From positions 682,001 through 746,000 of the forward strand of contig NZ_JAERSG010000002.1 of NCBI RefSeq assembly GCF_016735675.1: a DNA stretch of 64,000 nucleotides. The letters run 5' to 3'. Under the pieces are notes generated by a model. That model ran no database searches. It was not told where the DNA came from and saw only the letters and a list, made by a program, of their open reading frames with translations. The stretch is from Nocardioides baculatus (GTDB lineage: Bacteria > Actinomycetota > Actinomycetes > Propionibacteriales > Nocardioidaceae). Every line of letters starts with the position of its first letter. The first letter of the stretch is position 1. The position numbers were made by a program, and so were the translations under genes. Shown here piece by piece: positions 26,557-35,281 of the stretch.

Positions 26557-27327
26557 ATGGGAATCCTCGACGGCAAGCGCATCCTCGTCGCCGGCGTCAC
26601 GATGGACAGCTCGATCGGCTTCGCCACCGCGCGGGTCGCGCAGGAGCAGGGCGCCACGGTGCTGATCTCCAACTTCGGCCGTGCGCTGGGCATCACGAAG
26701 CGGATCGCCAAGCGGCTCCCGCAGGAGGCGCCGGTGCTCGAGCTCGACGTCACCGACGAGGACCACCTCGCCGGCCTCGCCGACCAGGTGCGCGAGCACG
26801 TCGACGGCCTCGACGGCGTCGTCCACTCGATCGCGTACGGCAACCCGGAGACGCTGCTGGGCGGCAAGTTCATGACCGGTCCCTGGGAGGACGTCGCCCA
26901 GGCCGTCCAGGTCTCGGCGTACTCGCTCAAGTCGCTCGCCGTCGCGACCCGCCCGCTGATGCAGCGCGGCGGCTCCATCGTCGGGCTCACCTTCGACGCG
27001 ACGACCGCGTGGCCGGCGTACGACTGGATGGGCGTGGCCAAGGCCGCGCTCGAGAACACCAGCAGGTACGTCGCCCGCGACCTCGGTCCCGAGGGGATCC
27101 GCTGCAACCTGGTGTCCGCGGGCCCGCTGAAGACCCTCGCCGCCAAGGCGATCCCGGGCTTCGAGGACCTCGAGTCCGCGTGGAAGGACCGCGCGCCCCT
27201 CGGGTGGGACGAGACCGACCACACGCCGACCGCGCAGGCCGTGTGCGCGCTGCTGAGCGACTTCTTCCCGGCGACCACGGGCGAGATCGTGCACGTCGAC
27301 GGCGGCTTCCACGCCATGGGGCTCTGA
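26557..27327 (+). CDS. fabI: Enoyl-ACP reductase FabI (InhA-like)
   Basis: A 256-residue NADH-dependent enoyl reductase of the InhA branch: LVAGVTMDSSIGF binds the cofactor diphosphate, SIAYGNPETL and LTFDATTAWPAYDWMGVAK carry the active site, with Tyr155 and Lys162 in the Y-x6-K arrangement. It completes the FAS-II elongation cycle and is the target class of isoniazid and triclosan. The 43-bp gap from fabG contains AGAGAGCAGG as a Shine-Dalgarno. Confidence 0.95.
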   Translation: MGILDGKRILVAGVTMDSSIGFATARVAQEQGATVLISNFGRALGITKRIAKRLPQEAPVLELDVTDEDHLAGLADQVREHVDGLDGVVHSIAYGNPETLLGGKFMTGPWEDVAQAVQVSAYSLKSLAVATRPLMQRGGSIVGLTFDATTAWPAYDWMGVAKAALENTSRYVARDLGPEGIRCNLVSAGPLKTLAAKAIPGFEDLESAWKDRAPLGWDETDHTPTAQAVCALLSDFFPATTGEIVHVDGGFHAMGL

Positions 27328-27346
27328 CGACGGTCGAGTCGTTCGG

Positions 27347-27352
27347 TAGTTT
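27347..27352 (+). promoter_or_regulatory. -10 box TAGTTT for the CphA-like Mur ligase gene
   Basis: TAGTTT ends 6 nt before the GTG at 27359, so this gene can be expressed apart from fabI. Confidence 0.5.
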
Positions 27353-27358
27353 CCCCGG

Positions 27359-29065
27359 GTGACCTCCCTCGTCGAGCTGCGCATCCTCGAAGGCCCCAAC
27401 CTCTACTTCCCGCGAGCGGCGGTGAAGCTGACCCTCGACGTCTCGACGATCACCGAGGCGAGCGACGAGGCCGTGCTGCGCTTCGCGCGGCGCATCGGGC
27501 TGCGGACGTCGCGGCCGGGAGCGGCCGGGTCGGGCTTCCGCCAGCGGTTCGCGCTGCGGGCGGTCGAGCGGCTCGTACGCGCGATCGCGGGGGAGGCCGG
27601 CACCAAGCGCCTCGCCGTGCGCGTGCGGCCCACCTCCGACCCGGACGTGCTCGTGGTCGCCTTCCCGTGGCGCAACCGGGGGCGCGCCACAGCGCTCGGC
27701 AACGCGGTCGCGCACGCCCTCGACGCGTTGCCGACCCCGGACGTCGAGTCCGCAGTCAGCGCGGCCGCAGAGGAGGTGCGCTCCGCCGAGCGGGGCAGCC
27801 GACCGACGACCATCACCCCGAGGATCCCGGTGGTGGCGGTGACCGGCACCAACGGCAAGACCACCACCAGCCGGATGGTCGCCCACATCGCGCGGACGAG
27901 CGGGCTCGTGGTCGGCTGGTCCAACACCGACGGCATCTACCGCGACGGCGTGCTGGTCGAGGCCGGCGACTACTCCGGCCCGTCCGGTGCGGCCCGCGCG
28001 CTCGGCCTCGACGGCGTACAGCTCGCGGTCACCGAGACCGCGCGCGGCGGCATCCTGCTCAAGGGCATCGGCATCACCCGCAACGACGTGTCCGTGGTGA
28101 CCAACGTGACCGCCGACCACCTCGGCCTCCAGGGCATCGACACCGTCGACCAGCTCGCCGAGGTGAAGTCCGTCGTCCCGCGCATCACCCGCAAGGACGG
28201 CTGGGCCGTGCTCAACGGTGACGATCCGCGCGTGCTCGCGATGCAGTCCGTCATCGCCGCGCAGCCGTGGATCTTCAGCCGCGACCCGGACTCGCCGGCC
28301 GTCCGGGAGGTGCTCGGCCACGGCGGCGGGCGCGCGACCACGGTGATCGACGGCTGGATCACGGTCCTCAAGCCGGGCACCGACCCCGACCCGCTGGTGG
28401 AGCTGGTCGACGTGCCGATGACGCTGGCAGGTCTCTCACGCTTCAACATCGAGAACGCCCTCGCCGCCGCGTCCGCCGCGCTCGCGATCGGTCTCTCCCG
28501 CGACGACGTGGTCGCCGGCCTCCGCTCGTTCCGCCCGGACGCGGAGCACAACCCGGGCCGGATGAACTTCTTCTCGATGCCGGCCAGGGACGGGGAGTGC
28601 GTCTCCGTGGTCATGGACCTGGCGCACAACGAGGCCGGGCTCGAGGCGCTGCTGGAGATCATGGCGGGCGTACGCCGTCCCGGCGCGCGCCTGCTCCTCG
28701 GCCTCGGTGCCGTCGGCGACCGCACCGACGAGCTGATCGACGCGCTCGGCGAGATCGGCGCCAAGGGCAGCGACGTGGTCGCGATCGGCCACAAGGAGTG
28801 GTACCTCCGCGGTCGCACCATGGACGAGATCGACCAGCTCCTGCGCGCCGGTGCCGCACGGGTCGGCGTCACCGACATCGACACCTACACCACCGAGGTC
28901 GAGTGCCTGGCCGCCCTCGTGGCGCGCGCCGAGCCGGGTGACGTCGTGGGACTGATGTGCCACGCGGAGCGGCAGGAGGCCTACGACTGGATCGCCGCCC
29001 ACGGGGGGACTCCGGACAGTCCCGAGACGCTGTCCGCGAAGGTGCGGGCCGCGACCGTCGTCTGA
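27359..29065 (+). CDS. CphA-like Mur ligase without an ATP-grasp domain
   Basis: The 568-residue product begins LVELRILEGPNLYFPRAAVK, close to the N-terminus of cyanophycin synthetase (RVYRGANVWSYDKSIHLVVD in the copy at 31440-34217). A short N-domain of about 125 residues is followed directly by a Mur ligase domain: P-loop GTNGKTTT at 163-170, ETARGGILLKGIG, TADHLGLQGIDTVDQL, LSRFNIENALAAAS and DLAHNEAG. The roughly 270-residue ATP-grasp module of CphA is absent. It should make an amide bond to an amino acid, but substrate and product are unknown. It follows fabI by 31 bp. Confidence 0.85.
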   Translation: MTSLVELRILEGPNLYFPRAAVKLTLDVSTITEASDEAVLRFARRIGLRTSRPGAAGSGFRQRFALRAVERLVRAIAGEAGTKRLAVRVRPTSDPDVLVVAFPWRNRGRATALGNAVAHALDALPTPDVESAVSAAAEEVRSAERGSRPTTITPRIPVVAVTGTNGKTTTSRMVAHIARTSGLVVGWSNTDGIYRDGVLVEAGDYSGPSGAARALGLDGVQLAVTETARGGILLKGIGITRNDVSVVTNVTADHLGLQGIDTVDQLAEVKSVVPRITRKDGWAVLNGDDPRVLAMQSVIAAQPWIFSRDPDSPAVREVLGHGGGRATTVIDGWITVLKPGTDPDPLVELVDVPMTLAGLSRFNIENALAAASAALAIGLSRDDVVAGLRSFRPDAEHNPGRMNFFSMPARDGECVSVVMDLAHNEAGLEALLEIMAGVRRPGARLLLGLGAVGDRTDELIDALGEIGAKGSDVVAIGHKEWYLRGRTMDEIDQLLRAGAARVGVTDIDTYTTEVECLAALVARAEPGDVVGLMCHAERQEAYDWIAAHGGTPDSPETLSAKVRAATVV

Positions 29066-29578
29066 TCAGGCGGTGACCAGCGGCTCCAGCAGCCGGTGGG
29101 GCTCGCGCAGGGCCCGGGAGACCGGGTCGCTGCGCAGCGTCGGGTCGGCGCCCGGACCCCGGCGGGTCTCGACGTCGCGTGGGTGGGGAGCGACGTCACA
29201 GGTCGAGCAACGACCGTCGCGGCCCAGGATGCCGCAGCCCACGTGGTGGAAGGTGCGACGCGGGCGACCGGGACTGGTGCGCTGGTCGCCCCACTGGGCG
29301 AGCAGGAGCAGGACGGGCCAGAGGGCGATCGCGTCCTCGGTGAGCTCGTACGACGCATGGCCGTCGCCGACCCGCTCCAGCAGTCCCTCGGCCACGAGCG
29401 CGTCGAGCCGGGAGGACAGGACCGCGCGGGACACGTCGAGGTGGGCCTGCAAGTCGGAGAAGCGGCGCACGCCCAGGAAGCAGTCGCGCAGGATGAGCAG
29501 CGTCCACCGCTCACCGACGAGCTCGAGCGAGCGCGCGATGCCGCAGTCCTGCCGCGGGTAGTCGGTACCGAGTGCCAT
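29066..29578 (-). CDS. HxlR family transcriptional regulator with extra cysteine cluster
   Basis: The 170-residue protein has the HxlR signature: DCGIARSLELVGERWTLLIL with an N-terminal redox-type cysteine, FLGVRRFSDLQAHLDVSRAVLSSRL as helix-turn-helix, and a winged segment GHASYELTEDA. Beyond the usual domain it carries HVGCGILGRDGRCSTCDVAPH (residues about 111-131), a C-x8-C-x2-C group that could bind zinc. It is divergent from an MFS transporter and probably controls it. Its stop abuts the stop of the Mur ligase gene with no gap. Confidence 0.88.
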   Translation of the reverse strand: MALGTDYPRQDCGIARSLELVGERWTLLILRDCFLGVRRFSDLQAHLDVSRAVLSSRLDALVAEGLLERVGDGHASYELTEDAIALWPVLLLLAQWGDQRTSPGRPRRTFHHVGCGILGRDGRCSTCDVAPHPRDVETRRGPGADPTLRSDPVSRALREPHRLLEPLVTA

Positions 29579-29584
29579 GGAACG

Positions 29585-29590
29585 ATGCTA
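29585..29590 (-). promoter_or_regulatory. -10 box TAGCAT for the HxlR regulator gene
   Basis: On the minus strand TAGCAT ends 6 nt before the ATG at 29578. Confidence 0.55.
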
Positions 29591-29596
29591 CCGTGG

Positions 29597-29619
29597 TTTG
29601 GTCTGTTCATCGAACCAAA
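29597..29619. promoter_or_regulatory. Operator-like inverted repeat TTTGGT-N11-ACCAAA
   Basis: Perfect 6-bp arms at 29597-29602 and 29614-29619 lie in the 55-bp divergent space between the HxlR gene and the MFS gene, upstream of the regulator's -10 box. It is the best candidate for HxlR binding. Confidence 0.6.
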
Positions 29620-29633
29620 TGCAAAGGTGTCCC

Positions 29634-31028
29634 GTGACCGCACGACGCGTGCTGACCACTGCCTCCCTCGGCACGGTCGCGGTGCTGGTGGCGTTCACCG
29701 CGCCGCTGGCCAGTTTCAACCAGACGGTCGCCGGGCTGGGTGCGGGCCACAGCGGTGCGACGTGGGTGCTCAGCTCGATGAGCATCGGCCTGGGCGGCTT
29801 GCTGCTGACCGCCGGTCGGCTGGCCGACGACTACGGCCGGCGGCGCTGGTTCGTCATCGGCGCACTGGTCCTCGGCCTGTCCTCCCTCCTCGGGGCCGTC
29901 GCCGGTGACGTGGTGACGTTCGTGGCCTCGCGGGTGCTCGCCGGTGCCGGCGGCGCCGCCGTCATCGCCGCCGGACTCGGGATGATCGCCGAGGCACACC
30001 CCGACCCGGTGGAGCGGCGCCGGGCCACCGGCCTGTGGGGCGCGAGCATCGGCGCCGGGATCGCCATCGGGCCGCTCCTCGGCACCTACCTCGGACGGGT
30101 CCACTCGTGGCGCGACGTCTACGTCGTCCTCGGCGTCGCCGGCCTCGCCCTGGCGCTCGCGGGGTCGCGGTGCCCCGAGTCGCGCAGTGACCACCGTGCG
30201 CAGCTCGACGTGGCCGGAGTCGTGCTGATGGCGCTCGGCACAGGGGCGGTGCTCGCCGGGCTCACCGCGGGCCGCGGAGGATGGGCGCGCCCCGCACCGG
30301 TGCTCCTCCTCGTCGCGGGGGTCGCGATGCTGGTCGCGTTCGTCGTGGTCGAGCGCCGCTCGACCCACCCGATGCTCGACCTCGGTCTGCTGCACCATCC
30401 GCCGTTCCGGTCGGTCAACGTCGCGGGCCTGGCCACCGGCGCCGGGATCATCGCGCTGATGTCGTACGTGTCCGGCTTCGTCGGATCGGCCCTCGCGATC
30501 CCCGCGACGACGGCCGCGTGGCTGATGCTGGCCTGGTCGGGCCCGAGCGTGGTGACTGCCGTCCTCGCCCGCCGGCTACCCGCGCGGTGGGGCGGTCGCA
30601 GCCAGATGGCCGCCTCACTCGTCCTCATCGGCGTGGGGCAGCTGCTCGTCCTCGGGGTCCACACAGCCAGCGGTCCGGTTCGCTTCCTGCCCGGTCTGCT
30701 GCTCGCCGGTGTCGCGACCGGCGTGCTCAATGCCGCCATGGGCCGTGAGAGCGTGGCCAGTGTCCCGCCGGGCCAGGCGGGACTCGGGAGCGGCGCGAAC
30801 AACACCGCGCGCTACCTCGGCTCCGCCCTTGGTGTGACGGTCGTGTCCGTCGTCGCGGCCCCGGTGGGCGCGGTGACCGCCCAGGGACTGGTCGACGGCT
30901 GGCACCGCGCGGTGCTCGTCACCGCCGCCGTCTCCTTCGTGGGCGCGGCCGGCGTGGCCCTCCTCGGCGAGCGGACCGTACGCCGTACGGAGGTCCCCGC
31001 CTCCGAAGCCTCGACGAGCAGTGGCTGA
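29634..31028 (+). CDS. MFS transporter, drug efflux type
   Basis: A 464-residue membrane protein with 12-14 hydrophobic segments. The MFS loop 2-3 motif is GRLADDYGRRRWFVIG at about residues 61-76, and the antiporter-type motif C is near IGAGIAIGPLLGTYLG. It is of the DHA2-like drug/H+ antiporter kind. GTG 29634 is preferred because AAAGG lies 6 nt upstream; the frame extends upstream through the operator. Regulation by the divergent HxlR protein suggests induction by a toxic compound. Confidence 0.88.
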   Translation: MTARRVLTTASLGTVAVLVAFTAPLASFNQTVAGLGAGHSGATWVLSSMSIGLGGLLLTAGRLADDYGRRRWFVIGALVLGLSSLLGAVAGDVVTFVASRVLAGAGGAAVIAAGLGMIAEAHPDPVERRRATGLWGASIGAGIAIGPLLGTYLGRVHSWRDVYVVLGVAGLALALAGSRCPESRSDHRAQLDVAGVVLMALGTGAVLAGLTAGRGGWARPAPVLLLVAGVAMLVAFVVVERRSTHPMLDLGLLHHPPFRSVNVAGLATGAGIIALMSYVSGFVGSALAIPATTAAWLMLAWSGPSVVTAVLARRLPARWGGRSQMAASLVLIGVGQLLVLGVHTASGPVRFLPGLLLAGVATGVLNAAMGRESVASVPPGQAGLGSGANNTARYLGSALGVTVVSVVAAPVGAVTAQGLVDGWHRAVLVTAAVSFVGAAGVALLGERTVRRTEVPASEASTSSG

Positions 31029-31051
31029 GCCACGTTCCCGATCGCCGGAGT

Positions 31052-31068
31052 GTGGATGGACCACCGCT
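31052..31068. repeat. Third copy of the GGACCACCGCT element
   Basis: GTGGATGGACCACCGCT differs at one position from the copy at 7244-7260. GTGGCT...AGCCAC at 31021-31033 forms a small hairpin just before it. As in the first case it sits between converging genes. Confidence 0.45.
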
Positions 31069-31077
31069 CAACGGGGG

Positions 31078-31443
31078 TCAGACGTCGCCCGGGTCGACCT
31101 GCTCGCCGGGGGCGCCGATGTCGAGGTCGCCCTCGACGATCATCGCCGACATCCCGCGCGGGGACCGGGTCTCGTGCACCTCGCCCGGCTCCCACACCGC
31201 GGCCTGACCGGCGGTGAGGTGGTGCACGTCGCCCTCGGCACCGGCGACCTCCGCCTCGCCCGACAGCACGAGGAGGAGCTGGCGGCCGGCCGCGGGATGA
31301 CGCCCGATGGTGCCGCCGGGGGTGAGCGACACCGCGATCAGGTGGGCGTCGGCGCTGATCCCGAAGGCGCCCACCGCGAACCCGCGGCTGCCGTGGGCGT
31401 CGATCGGGCGGTGCGGCAGGTCCGCCAGGTCGAGGACCCTCAC
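31078..31443 (-). CDS. Cupin domain protein coupled to cphA
   Basis: A 121-residue single cupin domain: motif 1 near GGTIGRHPAAGRQLLLVLSGE, and motif 2 near HHLTAGQAAVWEPGEVHETRS. Only some of the usual His/Glu metal ligands are clear (His in GRHP, His in EVHE), so metal binding is likely but not certain. The GTG start overlaps the cphA stop by 4 bp, which couples its translation to CphA. A role in sensing or modifying arginine, aspartate or the polymer is inference. No promoter is seen in front. Confidence 0.8.
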   Translation of the reverse strand: MRVLDLADLPHRPIDAHGSRGFAVGAFGISADAHLIAVSLTPGGTIGRHPAAGRQLLLVLSGEAEVAGAEGDVHHLTAGQAAVWEPGEVHETRSPRGMSAMIVEGDLDIGAPGEQVDPGDV

Positions 31444-34217
31444 TCAGCGTCCGCGGCGGGCGGCGTGTAGTCGGGGTCGGCCGACGGGGCGTCGGGGTTC
31501 GAGGCCGAGCCGGCTTGCGCCGTGTCGGACCAGTTCTCCAGCTCCGCCATCACCTCGGCGTGCTTGTCGACGCACACCACGACGAGGTCGCCGCGGTTGG
31601 CGCGGCTCATCGCGTGGCGTACGGCCTCGATCTCCTCGACGACGAGCTCGGCCTGCTTGCAGCGCGCGCCGTCGGCCATCGCGGCGCGTACGCCGTCCAG
31701 CACGAGCTGGGCCGTGGCGCCGCGCTCGCGCCCGCGCAGCGCCACGTCCTCGCGGACGATGCACACGTCGAAGTGCTGGGCCGCGACCATGCCGAGGTCG
31801 ATCATGTCCTGGTCGCGGCGGTCGCCCGCGGTGGCGATGATGCCGATCCGCGAGGGCCGGGCGAGGTCGTGCGACGACGCCAGCGAGTCGCCGACGCGGT
31901 CCACGAAGTCGCCGAGCATCCTCATGCCGGGGGCGTTGTGGCAGTAGTCGACGATCACGTTGACGCCGTTGACGTCGACCTCGTTGAGGCGGCCGGGGGA
32001 GAGGTAGTAGTTGGTCGAGAACGTCCGCAGGCCCTGGCGGATGTCGTGCAGCGGAGCGCCGGCGGCGAACGCCGCAGCGGCGGCGGCGAGCGCGTTCTGG
32101 ACGTTCATCCGCGCGCGGCCGCTGAAGGTCGCCGGGAGGAGGTGGGTCCAGGCGAGCTGCATCTCGCGGCGGCCGTGCTGGACGACGATCATCTCGCCGC
32201 GCTCGGTCGGGTTGAGGACGATGGCCTTGCCACCGCGACGGCAGTGCGCGTCGATCATGTCGCGCACCTCGCTGCCCGGCTCCTCCATCGAGAACCAGAC
32301 GACCTGGCCCGAGCACTTGCGGCGCATCTCCCGCACGAGCGGGTCGTCGGCGTTGAGGACGGCGTGGCCGTCGCGCGGCACCGCCTCGACGATGACGGCC
32401 TTGACGTCCGCGAGCTGCTCGACGGTGTCGATGCCGCGCAGGCCGAGGTGGTCGGGCTGCACGTTGAGCACGACCGCGACGTCGTTGCGCTCGTAGCCGA
32501 GGCCCTCCCGCAGGATGCCGCCGCGGGCGACCTCGAAGACGGCGAAGTCGACGCGCGGGTTCTGGAGCACCATCCGCGCCGAGCGCGGGCCGGACGCGTC
32601 GGCCCGGATCACCAGGCGCTCGTCGATCACGACGCCGTCGGTCGAGGTCATGCCGACCTTGCGGCCGAGGCCCTTGAAGATGTGGGCGATCATCCGGCTG
32701 GTGGTGGTCTTGCCGTTGGTGCCGGTCACCGCGACGATCGGGATCCGCGAGGTCGCGCCCGGCGGGAAGAGCATGTCGACGACGGGCTTGGCGATGAACT
32801 GTGGCTCGCCGATCGTCGGGTGGGTGTGCATCCGGAAGCCGGGTGCGGCGTTGACCTCGCAGATCGCACCGCCGGCCTCGCGGACCGGCTCGGTGATGTC
32901 GGGGCAGATGAAGTCGATGCCGGCGATGTCGAGGCCGACCATCCGGGCGGCCTCCTCGGCGATCTCGACGTTCTCCGGGTGCGCCTCGAAGGTCCGGTCG
33001 ATCGAGATGCCGCCGGTCGACATGTTGCCGGTGAGCGCCAGCTTGACCATCTCGCCCTCGGCGGGCACCGAGTCGAGGGTGTGGCCCTGGTCGGCGAGCA
33101 CCTCGATGGCGGCCTCGTCGATCTTGATCCGGGTGAGCACCTTCTCGTGGCCGACGCCTCGGCGCGGGTCGGCGTTGGTCAGGTCGACGAGCTCCTCGAC
33201 CGTCGCCTTGCCGTCACCGGTCACCGACGCGGGCACGCGCTCGGCGATGGCGACCATCCGGCCGTCGATGATCAGGCAGCGGTAGTCCTTGCCGGTCACG
33301 AACGACTCGACGATGACGTTGCCGCGGCGCGACTGCCCCTCCGCGATCGGGAACGCGGCGCGTACGTCGTCCTCGTCCTGCAGGTCGAGGCAGACCCCGC
33401 GGCCGTGGTTGCCGTCGAGCGGCTTGAGGACGACGGGGTAGCCGATCCGGCGGGCGGCGGCGACCGCGGCGTCGACCGAGCGCACCGACTCCTGCTTGGG
33501 CACCGGGAGCCCGGCCGCGCCGAGGAGCTTGGTGGTGAGGTCCTTGTCGGAGGCGATGTCGACGGCGATCGACGACGTCTCGGAGGTCATCGTCGCCCGG
33601 ATCCGCTTGGCGTGGACGCCCTGGCCGAGCTGCACGAGGGAGTACTGGTTGAGCCGGATCCACGGGATGTCGCGGGAGACCGCCTCGTCGACGATCGCCT
33701 GAGTCGAGGGGCCGAAGGCGGTGCGCTCGGCACGGCGGATGAACTCGTCGCGCTGGGTCTCCCAGTCGAACTCCGGGTCGCCCTCGACGAGGTGGTTGAC
33801 CAGCTTGACGGCCAGGCGGCCGGCGGAGAGTCCGACGTTCTCGTCGATGTAGCCGTAGATGATGTTGTAGCGGCCCGGCTCGCCCTTGACCTGCCGGGTC
33901 TTGCCGCGTCGGATGTCGTGGCCGACCAGCTGCTGGAGGGCGAGAGCGACGTGCTCGGCGACGTGGCCGAGCCAGGTGCCCTCGTTGAGCCGCTCGAGGA
34001 AGCCGCCGCGGCGACCGCGCGAGCACGAGTGCTCCCGGAGGCCGGGGAGCATCGAGACGAGGTCCTCGCTGAACCCGGGGATGGTGTTGGTGGGGAACTG
34101 CTCGAGCGAGCCCAGGTCGACGACCAGGTGGATCGACTTGTCGTAGGACCAGACGTTGGCGCCGCGGTAGACGCGGGTCTCGACGATCTCCAGGTCCGGC
34201 GTGGGCCGCTCACTCAT
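31440..34217 (-). CDS. cphA: Cyanophycin synthetase CphA
   Basis: The 925-residue product has the three-module layout of CphA1. The N-domain covers residues about 10-160 (RVYRGANVWSYDKSIH, GFLERLNEGTWLGHVAEHVA). The ATP-grasp module, about 215-480, has LKPLDGNHGRGV with Lys265, DFICPD and EVNAAPGFRMH. The Mur ligase module, about 490-900, has P-loop GTNGKTTT at 499-506, EVARGGILREGLG and QPDHLGLRGIDTVEQLADVK. It adds Asp to the backbone and Arg to side chains, making a nitrogen store. ATG 34217 has a weak Shine-Dalgarno, but it gives the family N-terminus. The last 40 residues are low complexity. Confidence 0.95.
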   Translation of the reverse strand: MSERPTPDLEIVETRVYRGANVWSYDKSIHLVVDLGSLEQFPTNTIPGFSEDLVSMLPGLREHSCSRGRRGGFLERLNEGTWLGHVAEHVALALQQLVGHDIRRGKTRQVKGEPGRYNIIYGYIDENVGLSAGRLAVKLVNHLVEGDPEFDWETQRDEFIRRAERTAFGPSTQAIVDEAVSRDIPWIRLNQYSLVQLGQGVHAKRIRATMTSETSSIAVDIASDKDLTTKLLGAAGLPVPKQESVRSVDAAVAAARRIGYPVVLKPLDGNHGRGVCLDLQDEDDVRAAFPIAEGQSRRGNVIVESFVTGKDYRCLIIDGRMVAIAERVPASVTGDGKATVEELVDLTNADPRRGVGHEKVLTRIKIDEAAIEVLADQGHTLDSVPAEGEMVKLALTGNMSTGGISIDRTFEAHPENVEIAEEAARMVGLDIAGIDFICPDITEPVREAGGAICEVNAAPGFRMHTHPTIGEPQFIAKPVVDMLFPPGATSRIPIVAVTGTNGKTTTSRMIAHIFKGLGRKVGMTSTDGVVIDERLVIRADASGPRSARMVLQNPRVDFAVFEVARGGILREGLGYERNDVAVVLNVQPDHLGLRGIDTVEQLADVKAVIVEAVPRDGHAVLNADDPLVREMRRKCSGQVVWFSMEEPGSEVRDMIDAHCRRGGKAIVLNPTERGEMIVVQHGRREMQLAWTHLLPATFSGRARMNVQNALAAAAAAFAAGAPLHDIRQGLRTFSTNYYLSPGRLNEVDVNGVNVIVDYCHNAPGMRMLGDFVDRVGDSLASSHDLARPSRIGIIATAGDRRDQDMIDLGMVAAQHFDVCIVREDVALRGRERGATAQLVLDGVRAAMADGARCKQAELVVEEIEAVRHAMSRANRGDLVVVCVDKHAEVMAELENWSDTAQAGSASNPDAPSADPDYTPPAADAE

Positions 34218-34293
34218 GCACGTACTCGCTTCGCTCCGTGCGCGCATGAGGCACATGTCACGCTGCACCTGTTGATTCGCTCGCTTCGCTCGC
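34218..34293. repeat. GAGCGAAGCGAG short repeats between cphB and cphA
   Basis: On the minus strand GAGCGAGCGAAGCGAGCG follows the cphB stop directly, and GGAGCGAAGCGAG recurs just before the cphA start. The element resembles the one after sufC (4880-4915). It creates a spurious reading frame beginning MSERSERI. The 76-bp space shows no promoter or terminator. Confidence 0.5.
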
Positions 34294-35274
34294 TCATGCG
34301 TTCTCTCCATCGGTGGGGGTCGGATCGGGTTGGTTGCGCGTACGCCGCAGCGCGAGGCGGCGGCGGATCGCCGCGGGCGTCGCGTCGGCCGCGGCGATGT
34401 CGCGCACCAGCTGGCGCAGGTCGCGGGTCGCCTCGGCGAGCTCGTCGGCGTCCTCCGGGTCGACGACCGGCTCCTGCGGCACGAGGACGCGCGTCGACAG
34501 ATTGAAGGCGCTGCCCTCGGGCAGCACGTGGAAGAGCACCCCGCTCGCGAGCAGCGGCGACGACCGGGTGGCCTCGTAGGCGTTGGACACCATCCGCGAG
34601 CCGTCGAAGATCGTGACCGCACCCTTGCCCAGGACGCGCATCACCAGGTCGCCGTCGACGTCCTCGACGAGACCGCACGTGTCCTCGTCGACGCCGATGC
34701 CCAGCAGCTGCGGGCTCTGCGACACGATCATCAGCAGCCGGCCGTAGCGGTTGCGCTGGTCGAAGTGCTGGTCGATGACGGTGTGGTTGACCAGGCCCAG
34801 CCCCGCGGCGACCTGGGTCATCCGCTGCTTGGGCGTCGCCCCGCCGACGCCGAAGGCGACCATGTGGGACGACTGGATGCTCGCGCCGGCGGAGGTGCCG
34901 GCGACCACGGCGCCGCGCTCGTGCGCGCGGAGGATCGCGTCGCCCACCGGCGTGCCGCAGACGATCGACGACAGCTTGAGCTGGTTGCCGCCGGTCATGA
35001 AGATGCCGGTCGCCTCGTCGAGCGCCTTCACCAGCACCGGGTCGTGGGCCTGCTCGCGGCTCTCCGGGCGTACGGAGTCGACCCGGGCGGCGCCGAACTT
35101 GGTGAAGAGGGCGTCGTAGACGTCGACCACCTCGCGCCCGAGCGAGGAGGCTGTCGGGATCACCGCGATCCGGGCGTCGCGACCCCCGCTGAGTGCGACG
35201 AAGTGCTTGAGGATGGTCGGCTTGCGGACCTTGTCCTCGGCACCACCGATGATCATGAGTGGTCCGTTCGGCAT
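34294..35274 (-). CDS. cphB: Cyanophycinase CphB
   Basis: A 326-residue peptidase S51-family protein. MIIGGAEDKV at the N-terminus, FMTGGNQLKL, the nucleophile elbow GTSAGAS with catalytic Ser at about 126, and DQHFDQRNRYGRL with the histidine region are all diagnostic of cyanophycinase. It degrades cyanophycin to beta-Asp-Arg dipeptides. It is the first gene of the operon with cphA and the cupin gene. A C-terminal tail of about 50 residues (ELAEATRDLRQLVRDIAAAD onward) is longer than usual. Confidence 0.95.
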   Translation of the reverse strand: MPNGPLMIIGGAEDKVRKPTILKHFVALSGGRDARIAVIPTASSLGREVVDVYDALFTKFGAARVDSVRPESREQAHDPVLVKALDEATGIFMTGGNQLKLSSIVCGTPVGDAILRAHERGAVVAGTSAGASIQSSHMVAFGVGGATPKQRMTQVAAGLGLVNHTVIDQHFDQRNRYGRLLMIVSQSPQLLGIGVDEDTCGLVEDVDGDLVMRVLGKGAVTIFDGSRMVSNAYEATRSSPLLASGVLFHVLPEGSAFNLSTRVLVPQEPVVDPEDADELAEATRDLRQLVRDIAAADATPAAIRRRLALRRTRNQPDPTPTDGENA

Positions 35275-35281
35275 GACAGGC

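Noticed and set aside
34214..34297. Short reading frame beginning MSERSERI after cphB
   Set aside because: It is made by the interspersed GAGCGAAGCGAG element and has no domain; such starts are a known annotation artefact.
31515..34505. Plus-strand open frame of 996 codons opposite cphA
   Set aside because: It is antisense to a gene with full domain support and is built of repetitive Asp/Val/Gly/Arg strings.
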